The notes beneath the pieces were generated by a model, which saw nothing but the letters and a program-made list of their open reading frames with translations, had not been told where the DNA came from and did not search any database. 64,000 nucleotides of DNA from Caldilineaceae bacterium. GTDB lineage: Bacteria; Chloroflexota; Anaerolineae; Caldilineales; Caldilineaceae. The stretch is from positions 1 through 64,000 of the forward strand of contig JAJEDJ010000003.1 of NCBI GenBank assembly GCA_022821545.1, read 5' to 3'. Below are positions 48,177 through 56,349 of the stretch, in pieces. The position numbers were made by a program, and so were the translations under genes. Position 1 is the first letter of the stretch. Every line of letters begins with the position of its first letter.

Positions 48177-48368
48177 CCTCTCCTCTCTCCTCTCTCCTCG
48201 CAGTTCCCCTTTTCCGTCTCTTGGGCGGCGCCCCGTGCGCGCGGCTTTCCGCCTCATTCAAATCCCTGCTATAGTATCCCGAACAGCAGTATCCCGAACA
48301 GCGCAGACCGCCGCGCGCGCGGGCGCACTGGGCGCCCTGTCAAACGATTGCACCAGGAAAATAGCGGA

Positions 48369-49517
48369 ATGTCTTCTCATTCGATGCTCGGCGCCTATGG
48401 CGCGTGGGCTGCTGCCTTAGCCGGTGAAGGCCCCAACTTTCTCTCATTTCGGCATACCCATTGGATCGAGCCGGCAGCCTGGCGGCCGGCGGCGCGGCAG
48501 CGATTTCGCGAGCGGGTCGCGATGCCGGATACTGACGGCGCCGGGGACTGCCGGTCCGAGCGTCAATACGCCTATGACGGGTTGCATGTGGAGGAACTTT
48601 CGTGGCAGCTGCCGTACGGACCGCGCACGGAGGCCGTCTTGCTGAAACCGGCGGACGCTCGCGGCCCGCTGCCTGGCGTCCTTGCGCTGCACGACCATGG
48701 CGGCCATAAATTCCACGGCTGGCAGAAAATTACAAAGACAGGCGACGAGCAGAATGCTGTCAACATCGATCACCAGGAGCGGGCCTACGGCGGCGCAGCT
48801 TGGGCCAATCGCCTGGCCCGGCGCGGCTATGCCGTTCTGGTGCCGGATGCCTTCGCCTTCGGCAGCCGCCGCATCCGCGTCGCCGACCTGCCTGCCGCGA
48901 TTCGCGGCGGCATGGACGAGCACGAATCGGAAGACCCGGAATACATCACCTCGTATAACCGTTGGGCCGCCGGTCACGAGTCCACCCTGGCGAAATCTCT
49001 GCTCAGCGCAGGGACGACGTGGGCGGGCGTCTGGCTGGCGGAAGATCTGCATGCCTTGGGCGTCTTGTGTGGGCGCGATGATGTGGACGCCCAGCGGGTC
49101 GGCATCGGCGGGCTTTCCGGCGGGGGTCTGCGCACCGTATATCTGGCTGGACTGGATGACCGCGTGCGCTGCGCAGTCTGCGTCGGTATGATGACAACCT
49201 GGCGGGATCTCCTGCTGAACAAGAGCCATACCCATACGTGGATGATCTACGTCCCCCATCTCGCGACCGAAATGGACTACCCGGACATTCTGGGGATGCG
49301 GGCGCCGTTGCCGACTCTGGTCCAGAACAACAAGGAGGACCCGCTGTTCACGCTGGCGGAGATGAGGCGAGCGGACGTGATGCTGCGCCAGGTGTACGAG
49401 AAGGCTGGTGCGGCCGACCGATATAGTTGCGAATTTTATGCCGGCGAGCACAAGTTTGACCTTACGATGCAGGAGGAGGCGTTCGACTGGTTTGACCGCT
49501 GGCTGGCAGAGTCCTGA
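48369..49517 (+). CDS. Alpha/beta hydrolase, dienelactone-hydrolase/acetyl-xylan-esterase-like
   Basis: A 382-residue alpha/beta hydrolase. The nucleophile elbow is GIGGLSGGG with Ser250. The acid is probably the Asp in NNKEDPLFTLAEM near 324, and the catalytic His361 is in GEHKFDL. PGVLALHDHGGHKFHGW is the oxyanion-loop strand. GRRIRVADL and the long insertion between strand 4 and the elbow resemble the abhydrolase_7 group found in sugar-degradation clusters. The ATG at 48369 begins the protein; the longer open frame runs back into the repeat array. It opens a co-oriented catabolic run reaching 61.4 kb. Confidence 0.83.
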   Translation: MSSHSMLGAYGAWAAALAGEGPNFLSFRHTHWIEPAAWRPAARQRFRERVAMPDTDGAGDCRSERQYAYDGLHVEELSWQLPYGPRTEAVLLKPADARGPLPGVLALHDHGGHKFHGWQKITKTGDEQNAVNIDHQERAYGGAAWANRLARRGYAVLVPDAFAFGSRRIRVADLPAAIRGGMDEHESEDPEYITSYNRWAAGHESTLAKSLLSAGTTWAGVWLAEDLHALGVLCGRDDVDAQRVGIGGLSGGGLRTVYLAGLDDRVRCAVCVGMMTTWRDLLLNKSHTHTWMIYVPHLATEMDYPDILGMRAPLPTLVQNNKEDPLFTLAEMRRADVMLRQVYEKAGAADRYSCEFYAGEHKFDLTMQEEAFDWFDRWLAES

Positions 49518-49596
49518 CGCCTCTAGGATTGGATAGAGCAGGCATACGAGACAGCTGCATCAACCGCCGCGCGGCGCGGCAGAAACGGAGAGTCCC

Positions 49597-52167
49597 ATGA
49601 ATCCAGTCTCCCCACATTTCACGCCCGTTGATCTGTCGAAATCCTTCAATGTCGGACGCGCCGAGCTTCCCGAACCGTTGCGCGTACCCTCCCTGATAGA
49701 GGACAGGACCGGTTCGACCGCCTTCAACGGCGTTCCCTTCCTGCTCGGTGGATTCGAAGGCCCTGCCGTCATCCTGCTTGACAAGGAACCGGTGACGGTC
49801 GAACTGGAAGGAGCGAGCGCCAACTACGCAGTCTTTCTGCATGCGGTGGCCGACCGCGTCACCAACTATCTGGACGGTTTCGCCGACTTCGCGCAGGACG
49901 GGAACGAACTGGGCGATCACGTCTCATCCTACACCTTTGAGTACGAGGACGGCAGCCGCGCCGAGACCGCGGTCCGGCGCCGGTTTGCGATACAACAAAG
50001 TCGCGTCGTGTGGGGAGGCAGCCCGTTCGAAACGGTGCCGGCGGCAAAGGCGGCGGTCTTCAACTCGGCGACCGAAGAGACGCAATTGGGGCGTGTTCCC
50101 GGCACCGAATATGGTCGCGGAGAAACCCGCACCAGTTCCGGGCGCGATCAGATGGAAGAAAAAATGTGGCTGTACGCACTGGAGAACCCACATCCGCACA
50201 AGCCGATTCGCCGTCTGATTCTGCAGCCGCGCAACGAGGGGTCGGCCGTTTACGCTATCAGCCTTACCAATTTGAACGAGCACCCGCTCCGCCCCGGCGT
50301 GCGCCGCAAACTGCGGTTGACGCTGCCGGAAGGCGTCGAGTTTAACGCCATCGACGAGTATGAGGACCTGGCTATCGACCTGGGCTATGTGATCTCGGCG
50401 CGCGCCGCCTTCGATTACGATCGCGGCCGCTGGTTCGGTGAGGAGGCGAACGTCCAGCCTGCGGTCTCCCAACGGGACCTGATTGTTGAGTACAGCGCGC
50501 ATCCGCAGGCCTGGCTGCACGTCGGCGTGGACAGTGACGAACCGATCGTCTATGACTTGTCGCAGCTGGAAGACGGCCGGCCCGGGGACGGTATCGTTGG
50601 CGTGGCGCCGGCCCACCGCCTGGTCGACGTGCGGGTCGTGCAAAAGGGGACGAACAACCTGGTGCCGGTGCGCATCCATTTCCATGGCGCGCACGGCGAG
50701 TATCTGCCGCCGCGTGGGCGCCATCGCAAGGTCAACCCGCACTGGTTCGAGGACAACTATGGAGAATTCGTCAACGGCCGCAACCAGTACAGCTACATCG
50801 ACGGCCACTGTGAGGTGGATATGCCCCTGGGCGATGTCTTCGTGGAGATCACCAAGGGCTATGAGACCGCGCCCGTGCGCAAGCAGGTCACAATTGGGCC
50901 CGACACCGATGAGCTGCTCTTCGAGTTGGAGCGGGTCCTGCCCTGGCGCGAAAAGGGTTGGGTGACTGCTGATACCCATGTGCATTTTCTGAGCCCGTCG
51001 ACCGCTCTGCTGGAGGGCCAGGCTGAGGACGTGCATGTGGTCAATCTGCTGGCGAGCCAGTGGGGCGAGATGTTCAGCAACGTCAGCGACTTTGACGGCA
51101 GGACCACGCTCGGCGCGCGCGAGTTCGGTGGCGACGGCGAGTTTCTCGTGCGGGTCGGAACCGAGAACCGCATGCAGATCCTCGGTCACATTTCGCTGCT
51201 CGGTTACAACGGCAAGATGATCCACCCTCTTTGCAGCGGCGGCCCGTCGGAGTCGGCTCTGGGCGATCCCCAGGAGGTGGTGATGGCCGAATGGGCCCAG
51301 CGCTGCATTGACCAGGGCGGGCTTGTTGTGATGCCGCACGCCCCCAATCCACAGCTGGAGCGGGCAGCCGATATCGTTCTCGGCCTGATCCACGCGATCG
51401 AAATGATGACTTTCAACCCCTGTGAACGTGAGTTGAATCCTTACGGCATTGCCGACTGGTACCGTTACCTGAACCTCGGCTATCAGCTGCCGATCGTCGG
51501 CGGCTCGGACAAGATGGCTGCCTCGTCGCAGCTGGGCGGCGTGCGCACCTACGCCCATCTGGGGGAGCGGGAGTTCACCTACGAGAACTGGATGGCGGCC
51601 GTGCAGGCGGGCAATACGTTCATGACGATCGGCCCGCTGGCCGAGTTGACGGTTGAGGGCGTTGCGCCGGGTGGGCAGGTTCAGTTGCCGGCCGGCGGCG
51701 GGAGCGTGGGCGTCGACTGGCGGGTCGAGTCGGTGCTGATACCGATCGAGCAAGTGGAGGTGGTCCAGGGCGGGCTGGTGATTGACCAGGTAGATGTGCA
51801 GGGCGAATACAGCGCGGCCGGCAGCGTGCAGGTTGCGGTTACGAATTCATCGTGGATAGCGCTGCGGGTGCGCGGCAGCTATACCGGCGAGAAGGGCGAA
51901 ATCGCGGCCCACACGAGCGCGGTCCAGACGTTGGTTGCGGACAGCCCGTTGTTCAACCAGCCGGACGCATCCGCGGTCTTGGAGCAGATCGAAGGCGCGA
52001 TTGCCTATGTCGACACGATCGCCCCCCGGCCGAACGCGCAGCGTTTTCGCGAGATGCGGGCCGTGCTGGAGGCGGCCCACAACCGGTTGCACCAGCGCAT
52101 GCACGCGCACGGCGTTTACCACCAGCATTCGCCGGTGCATGGTCATGAGGACGACAGTGGTCAGTAG
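49597..52167 (+). CDS. CehA/McbA-type metallohydrolase (PHP-like) with N-terminal beta domains
   Basis: An 856-residue protein. The first about 450 residues are beta-rich and unassigned. From residue 455 a PHP/CehA-McbA domain begins with ADTHVHF (Asp459, His461, His463). It continues with VVNLLASQWGEMFSN, an HISLLGYNG strand, GGLVVMPHAPNPQLE and GYQLPIVGGSDKMAASSQLG, which supply further metal ligands. A C-terminal beta domain (IALRVRGSYTGEKGEIAAHT) and a helical His-rich tail follow. Family members hydrolyse aryl esters, carbamates or glycosidic bonds. No signal peptide is visible at the ATG 49597. It lies 79 bases after the hydrolase gene. Confidence 0.82.
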   Translation: MNPVSPHFTPVDLSKSFNVGRAELPEPLRVPSLIEDRTGSTAFNGVPFLLGGFEGPAVILLDKEPVTVELEGASANYAVFLHAVADRVTNYLDGFADFAQDGNELGDHVSSYTFEYEDGSRAETAVRRRFAIQQSRVVWGGSPFETVPAAKAAVFNSATEETQLGRVPGTEYGRGETRTSSGRDQMEEKMWLYALENPHPHKPIRRLILQPRNEGSAVYAISLTNLNEHPLRPGVRRKLRLTLPEGVEFNAIDEYEDLAIDLGYVISARAAFDYDRGRWFGEEANVQPAVSQRDLIVEYSAHPQAWLHVGVDSDEPIVYDLSQLEDGRPGDGIVGVAPAHRLVDVRVVQKGTNNLVPVRIHFHGAHGEYLPPRGRHRKVNPHWFEDNYGEFVNGRNQYSYIDGHCEVDMPLGDVFVEITKGYETAPVRKQVTIGPDTDELLFELERVLPWREKGWVTADTHVHFLSPSTALLEGQAEDVHVVNLLASQWGEMFSNVSDFDGRTTLGAREFGGDGEFLVRVGTENRMQILGHISLLGYNGKMIHPLCSGGPSESALGDPQEVVMAEWAQRCIDQGGLVVMPHAPNPQLERAADIVLGLIHAIEMMTFNPCERELNPYGIADWYRYLNLGYQLPIVGGSDKMAASSQLGGVRTYAHLGEREFTYENWMAAVQAGNTFMTIGPLAELTVEGVAPGGQVQLPAGGGSVGVDWRVESVLIPIEQVEVVQGGLVIDQVDVQGEYSAAGSVQVAVTNSSWIALRVRGSYTGEKGEIAAHTSAVQTLVADSPLFNQPDASAVLEQIEGAIAYVDTIAPRPNAQRFREMRAVLEAAHNRLHQRMHAHGVYHQHSPVHGHEDDSGQ

Positions 52168-52341
52168 TCGGTGAACGGTGGTCGGTGACGGCTCTCATGG
52201 GTGATCTTTGACTCGTGTTGGACGGTTGACGGTGAGCCCGGCAGGGGACGGAACCCTTCAGTTGTGGCGCGCGCCTGTTCAGGGCCTGCTGACTGGTAGG
52301 CGTTTTGGTGGATATTCCAGACGAGTGATGGGGAAGGAAAC

Positions 52342-53334
52342 ATGACAAAGATTCGCTGGGGGATCGTCGGTTGCGGGGATGTGTGCGAAGTGAAGAGCGG
52401 ACCCGGGCTGTACAAGGCCGAGAACTCCGCGCTGACCGCGGTGATGCGCCGCAACGGGGAGCTGGCGGCCGACTTTGCGCGCCGCCATGAAGTGGCCCGC
52501 TGGTACGACGACGGCGACAGCCTGATCAACGATCCGGAAGTGGACGCCGTCTATGTGGCGACGCCGCCTGACACGCACATGGAGTACACGTGCAAGGCGG
52601 CCGAAGCGGGCAAGCCGGTCTACGTGGAGAAGCCGATGGCGCGCACTTTCGACGAGTGCCAGGCGATGATCCGGGCCTGCGAAGAGGCCGGCGTTCCCCT
52701 TTGGGTCGGCTATTACCGCCGGCGCCTGCCCAAGTTTCTCAAAGTGCAGGAACTTATCGAGCAGGGCGCCATCGGCGACGTGCGCTCGGTCCTTATCCGC
52801 TACTACCAGCCGGCCAGGCCGGCCGACGCCTTCCCGGACCAGCGCAGCTGGCGGGTCGATCCGGAGATCGCGGGCGCGGGCCTCTTTCTGGACCTGGGCT
52901 CCCACATGCTGGATATTCTCGACTATCTGCTCGGCCCGATCAGCCGCGTGCAAGGCTTCGCCGCCAATCAGGCAGGGCTTTACGAGGCCGAGGACATCGT
53001 GTGCGGCAGCTTCACCTTTGAATCGGGCGTGCAGGGGACAGGGACGTGGATGTTCACCGGTTTCGAAAACCTGGACTGGACCGAGATCGAAGGTACGAAG
53101 GGACGCATCGGCTACGTCTGTTTCGATGCCAGCCCCATCGCTCTTACGACCGGCGCCGGTACCGAGGACATCCCCGTCACGCAGCCGGACCACGTGCATC
53201 AGCCCCTGATTCAGACCATTGTCGACGAGTTGAATGGAGGCGGGCGCTGCCCCAGCACGGGCGTCAGCGGCGCGCGCACGTCGTGGGTAATGGACCAGAT
53301 GCTTGCGGAGTACCGCCAGAAAAACTATGGATAA
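52342..53334 (+). CDS. Gfo/Idh/MocA family NAD(P)-dependent oxidoreductase
   Basis: A 330-residue dehydrogenase. The Rossmann motif is WGIVGCGDVCEVKSGPGLYK near residues 4-23. The conserved Lys is in VYVEKPMARTFDE near 95, and the His/Asp pair is in LFLDLGSHMLDILDYLLGP near 180. Enzymes of the family oxidise or reduce sugar and inositol hydroxyls, often as part of oxidative glycoside cleavage. GGGGAAGGAA precedes the ATG. The aldose epimerase gene begins seven bases after the stop, so the two are coupled and act on sugars. Confidence 0.9.
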   Translation: MTKIRWGIVGCGDVCEVKSGPGLYKAENSALTAVMRRNGELAADFARRHEVARWYDDGDSLINDPEVDAVYVATPPDTHMEYTCKAAEAGKPVYVEKPMARTFDECQAMIRACEEAGVPLWVGYYRRRLPKFLKVQELIEQGAIGDVRSVLIRYYQPARPADAFPDQRSWRVDPEIAGAGLFLDLGSHMLDILDYLLGPISRVQGFAANQAGLYEAEDIVCGSFTFESGVQGTGTWMFTGFENLDWTEIEGTKGRIGYVCFDASPIALTTGAGTEDIPVTQPDHVHQPLIQTIVDELNGGGRCPSTGVSGARTSWVMDQMLAEYRQKNYG

Positions 53335-53340
53335 CGACTT

Positions 53341-54396
53341 ATGAAACTGAGAAGCCAGGCGTTCGGGAAGACGCATGACGGGCAACCGGTCAGAGAGTAT
53401 TCGCTCGCCAACAACACCGGCGTCGATCTCGATGTTCTCGACTATGGCGGGCTGATTCGCACGTTGAAGACGCCGGACCGCGACGGTAAGGCGGGGGACG
53501 TCGTGCTGGGATTCGATACGCTCGACGAATACCTTGCAGGGCACCCCTACTTCGGCGTGCTGGTCGGCCGCTGCGCCAACCGCATCCGCGGCGGCAGCTT
53601 CGAGCTGGACGGCGTGCGTTACCAGCTTGCCCGCAACGTCAACGACGACCATCTTCACGGTGGGGACGGAGGCTTCGACAAGGTCGTGTGGCAGGCCCAG
53701 CCTTTTCAGAACGAGCGGGAGGTCGGGCTGGTGCTCTCCCACCACAGCCCGGATGGGGAAGACCGCTATCCGGGCGCGTTGGACGCGACGGTGAGGCTCA
53801 GCCTGAACGATGACAACGAGGTGCGTCTCGACTACCTTGCGACCTGCGACGCGCCTACGATCGTCAACCTGACCAATCACAGCTACTTCAACCTGGCCGG
53901 GGAGGGAAACATCCACGACCACGTCGCCATGATCGATGCCGACGCGTTCACGCCGATGGACGGCGCCCTGATCGTCACGGGCGAGGTGCGCGATGTGACC
54001 GGCACGCCCTTCGATTTCCGCCGGCCCACTGCCATCGGCGCGCGCATCAACGCCGACGATGAGCAGATCCGCATTGGCGGCGGCTACGATCACAACTTCG
54101 TTCTCAATGGCCCGCCGGGCACGCTGCGGCTGGCCGCGCGCGTCTCCGAACCGGTCAGCGGACGCGTTCTGGAGGTGCTGACAACCGAGCCGGGCGTGCA
54201 GTTCTATACAGGCAATCAGATGGAGGCGGCGAGCGCGGGCAAAGGTGGACAGGTCTATCCACACCGCGGCGGGTTCTGCCTGGAGACGCAGCATTTCCCG
54301 GACGCGCCCAACCAGCCGCACTTCCCTTCGATCGTTCTGCGGCCGGGCGAGGAGTATACGCAGACCACAGTTTTCCGCTTTTCGAGCGAACGGTAG
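53341..54396 (+). CDS. galM: Aldose 1-epimerase (galactose mutarotase family)
   Basis: A 351-residue mutarotase that interconverts alpha and beta anomers of free sugars. The substrate-binding residues are in GRCANRIRGGSFEL, and the first His in DDHLHGGDGGFDKVVW. The catalytic-acid His lies in TIVNLTNHSYFNLAG, GGGYDHNFVLN holds the Asp, and the catalytic-base Glu is in FCLETQHFPDAPNQ near residue 317. The length is normal. It starts seven bases after the dehydrogenase stop. Which sugar it serves cannot be told. The DUF3179 gene follows after about 70 bases. Confidence 0.92.
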   Translation: MKLRSQAFGKTHDGQPVREYSLANNTGVDLDVLDYGGLIRTLKTPDRDGKAGDVVLGFDTLDEYLAGHPYFGVLVGRCANRIRGGSFELDGVRYQLARNVNDDHLHGGDGGFDKVVWQAQPFQNEREVGLVLSHHSPDGEDRYPGALDATVRLSLNDDNEVRLDYLATCDAPTIVNLTNHSYFNLAGEGNIHDHVAMIDADAFTPMDGALIVTGEVRDVTGTPFDFRRPTAIGARINADDEQIRIGGGYDHNFVLNGPPGTLRLAARVSEPVSGRVLEVLTTEPGVQFYTGNQMEAASAGKGGQVYPHRGGFCLETQHFPDAPNQPHFPSIVLRPGEEYTQTTVFRFSSER

Positions 54397-54467
54397 ACCC
54401 GGCTCCGGGGCTAAGCGTCCCGCAGGCGGTGTCCGTTTCCAGTTCTCGACTGGCAAAGGGGCTGAAG

Positions 54468-55477
54468 ATGGAAGCGCATCCAACTGAACTGACCGCGGCC
54501 GCGACCTTTGACGCGAAACGGGCCATCCTGAGCAGGCGAGATATGTTCCGGCCGCTGGCTGTGCAGCGCACCGAGGGTCTGTCCGAAGCGTTGAGCGGCA
54601 ACAAGGTCCGCCCGCAGACGCCGCTGTTGGTTCTGGAACGGGGCGGGGCGGGGCGGCCCTGACGCTTCTCACCAGCGAGATGGTCTTTCACCATGTGGCG
54701 CAGGGTGAGTGGAACGGAACACCCTTTCTCGCCACCTTCTGAGCGCCGTGCAACAGCGGCGTCAGTCTGACGCCTGTAATTGACGGGGAAACTTACACTT
54801 TTGCGACGCGGGGTGTCTATAACGGCATGTCGCTGATGGGCGACCACCAGACCGGCTCCTTTTGGGATCACGTCACGGGCGAATGTCTGTACGGTCCGCT
54901 CAAGGGGCGGCGTCTCGAACTGGAGCCGCTGCGGCATATGCAGGCAGACCGGGCACTGGCGCAGTTCCCGGATGCGCGCATCGGGCGGTCGCGGCTGCCC
55001 CTGCCCTTTGGTCTGGCGGCGGGCCTGATGAAGGTTCTGGTGACATTGACCAGGGGACGTTTTCTGCCGCCGGGGTTCGCGGGTTCGATGGGCGCGGAAG
55101 ACCCACGGCGGCCGCGCCTGGAAATGGGGCTGGGCGTCTGGACGGACAGGGTCAGCCGTTACTATCCGCTGGAGGTTCTCAAGGCGGGGGACGGCGTGCT
55201 GCTCGACGTCATCGACAACAGAAAGTTGCTGATCTACCTGGACCCGGTTTCCGGCACGCCGACGCCCCTCTTCGCCGACGTACAGGAGGCAGAATGGGAC
55301 GGCAGAGACCTCCGCCTGGACGGCGGGCCGGTCATTCGCGACGGAAGACTTTACGATTCTGCCGGAGACGAATTGCCGACCGAACGGCCTTTGCACCTTT
55401 TTGCCCGCTGGTACGGATTTTCGTTGACCTTTCCGAACTGCGAGATATACGAAGATGCGGGCGAAGGAAGAGGATGA
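54468..55477 (+). CDS. DUF3179 protein, candidate selenoprotein, interrupted by a GGGGC-repeat frameshift
   Basis: The reading frame is broken twice. From ATG 54468 (AAGGGG upstream) one frame gives SRRDMFRPLAVQ ... TPLLVLERGG and stops at 54660. The family homology then continues in the -1 frame: LTLLTSEMVFHHVAQGEWNG, TPFLATF, TGA at 54740-54742, APCNSGVSLTPVIDG, then NGMSLMGDHQTGSFWDHVTG and on to TGA 55475. DUF3179 proteins have a CxxC at this point, so the TGA replaces the first Cys and would give Sec-Ala-Pro-Cys. A SECIS-like hairpin follows. Removing one of three GGGGC units (54640-54654) restores the frame. The function of DUF3179 is unknown; a redox role is inferred from CxxC. It lies between galM and an SDR gene. 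If the TGA is not recoded, this is a pseudogene whose longest intact part is 54827-55477. Confidence 0.75.
54640..54654 (+). repeat. GGGGC pentanucleotide repeat, three copies, at the frameshift
   Basis: Three tandem GGGGC units (54640-54644, 54645-54649, 54650-54654) sit exactly where the DUF3179 frame changes. Two units would read Glu-Arg-Gly-Gly-Ala-Ala-Leu-Thr in one frame. Short GC repeats of this kind slip in replication and are also prone to sequencing error. Confidence 0.85.
54753..54777 (+). promoter_or_regulatory. SECIS-like hairpin downstream of in-frame TGA
   Basis: GGCGTCAGTCTGACGCC (54758-54774) is a perfect inverted repeat: six pairs GGCGTC/GACGCC close a five-base loop AGTCT, or seven pairs close GTC. 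A lower ACA/TGT stem (54753-54755, 54775-54777) is possible with a 5' bulge GC. The loop G lies 23 bases after the TGA. Bacterial SECIS elements have a short apical loop with a G in its first positions, GU in the E. coli fdhF loop, about 16-37 bases after UGA, so position and loop fit. Confidence 0.7.
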
Positions 55478-55551
55478 GGGCGGCCTCTACCTCTACCCAA
55501 GTTGCGCAGGCTGACCTTGCACGACAACACTTTTGAAGGAGACGCCGTACC

Positions 55552-56349
55552 TTGCAACTCAATCTTTCCGGCAAGACAGCCATCATCACCGGCGGCAGCG
55601 CGGGCATTGGACTGGCTTGCGCCCAGGCGCTTTACGCTGAAGGCGTCAGCGTTCTGATCGCTGCGCGCAACGAGGAACGGCTGGCGCAGGGCCTCGCCGC
55701 AATTGCCGACCATGCGCCCGATAGCGGCGCCAAAGCGCTCTCCGTAAGCGCGGACGTCAGCACCGCGGAAGGGGTCGAAGCCGCCGTCGAACGCGCCCTC
55801 TCCACATGGGGTCATGTGGACATCCTCGTCAATAACGCCGGCTCGGCGCCGAGCGGTGACTTCTACAGCCTTGGCGACGACGCTTATCAGGGCGCATGGG
55901 ACCTGAAACTGCTCGGATACATACGGATGGTGCGGGCGCTGGCGCCGCAGATGAAGTCGCGACGGGAAGGACGCATCGTCAACATTGTCGGCGCCGCTGC
56001 CCACAATCCCACGCCGGCCTTTGTCGCCGGGGGTACGGCCAATGCCGCGATCATCAACTTTACAAAGGGCATTTCCCAGGACCTTGCCCCCTACGGCGTG
56101 CGCATCAACGCCATTTCGCCGGGCCCCGTGAACACGGAACGGGCGCGGCAGCTCGCCCGCCAGGAGGCGGAAGCGCACGGTATCTCGGTGGAGGAGGCTA
56201 AAACCCGCCGCATCGCGTCGGTGCCCTTGAGCCGCATGGCCGAGGCCGACGAGATCGCCGACATGGCCCTGTTCCTGGTCTCCGACCGGGCGGCGAGCAT
56301 CACCGGTGCGGAAATCCTCATCGACGGGGGAGCCACGGCGAGTGTCTGA
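55552..56349 (+). CDS. Divergent short-chain dehydrogenase (SDR) lacking the YxxxK pair
   Basis: A 265-residue SDR-fold protein. The cofactor loop TGGSAGIG lies near residue 13, AARNEERL follows the second strand, and NNAGS is near 90. The catalytic YxxxK is absent: aligned from the conserved FTK, the Tyr position is Gly and the Lys position Asn (FVAGGTANAAIINFTKG), and the Ser strand reads NIVGAAA. It may use other residues or be non-catalytic. GAAGGAGA precedes the TTG start at 55552; no ATG fits. The start of the MFS gene overlaps its stop. Confidence 0.85.
   Translation: MQLNLSGKTAIITGGSAGIGLACAQALYAEGVSVLIAARNEERLAQGLAAIADHAPDSGAKALSVSADVSTAEGVEAAVERALSTWGHVDILVNNAGSAPSGDFYSLGDDAYQGAWDLKLLGYIRMVRALAPQMKSRREGRIVNIVGAAAHNPTPAFVAGGTANAAIINFTKGISQDLAPYGVRINAISPGPVNTERARQLARQEAEAHGISVEEAKTRRIASVPLSRMAEADEIADMALFLVSDRAASITGAEILIDGGATASV

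Larger units (their letters stand above)
47776..48368. other. Repeat-rich intergenic region
   Basis: Nearly 600 bases without a credible gene. It has a 14-base tandem repeat (47807-47862), a CT-rich tract (47885-47907), three related units of about 90-100 bases (47908-48176) and a second CT-rich tract (48177-48200). Open frames across it owe their existence to the repeats. Confidence 0.75.

Noticed and set aside
49924..51753. Minus-strand open frame of 609 codons
   Set aside because: Antisense shadow of the CehA/McbA gene, with no ribosome-binding site and no recognisable domain.
54639..54662. Programmed -1 ribosomal frameshift in the DUF3179 gene
   Set aside because: No X-XXY-YYZ slippery heptamer is present. 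The GGGGC unit count explains the frame change more simply.
52279..54672. Minus-strand open frame of 797 codons
   Set aside because: It is the antisense shadow of the Gfo/Idh and galM genes in high-GC DNA. It shows no family motifs, while the plus strand has full catalytic motifs.
54397..55477. Simple pseudogene reading of the DUF3179 locus
   Set aside because: Not excluded, but decay would not predict a TGA exactly at the CxxC cysteine with a correctly spaced perfect hairpin, nor otherwise intact codons over 330 residues.
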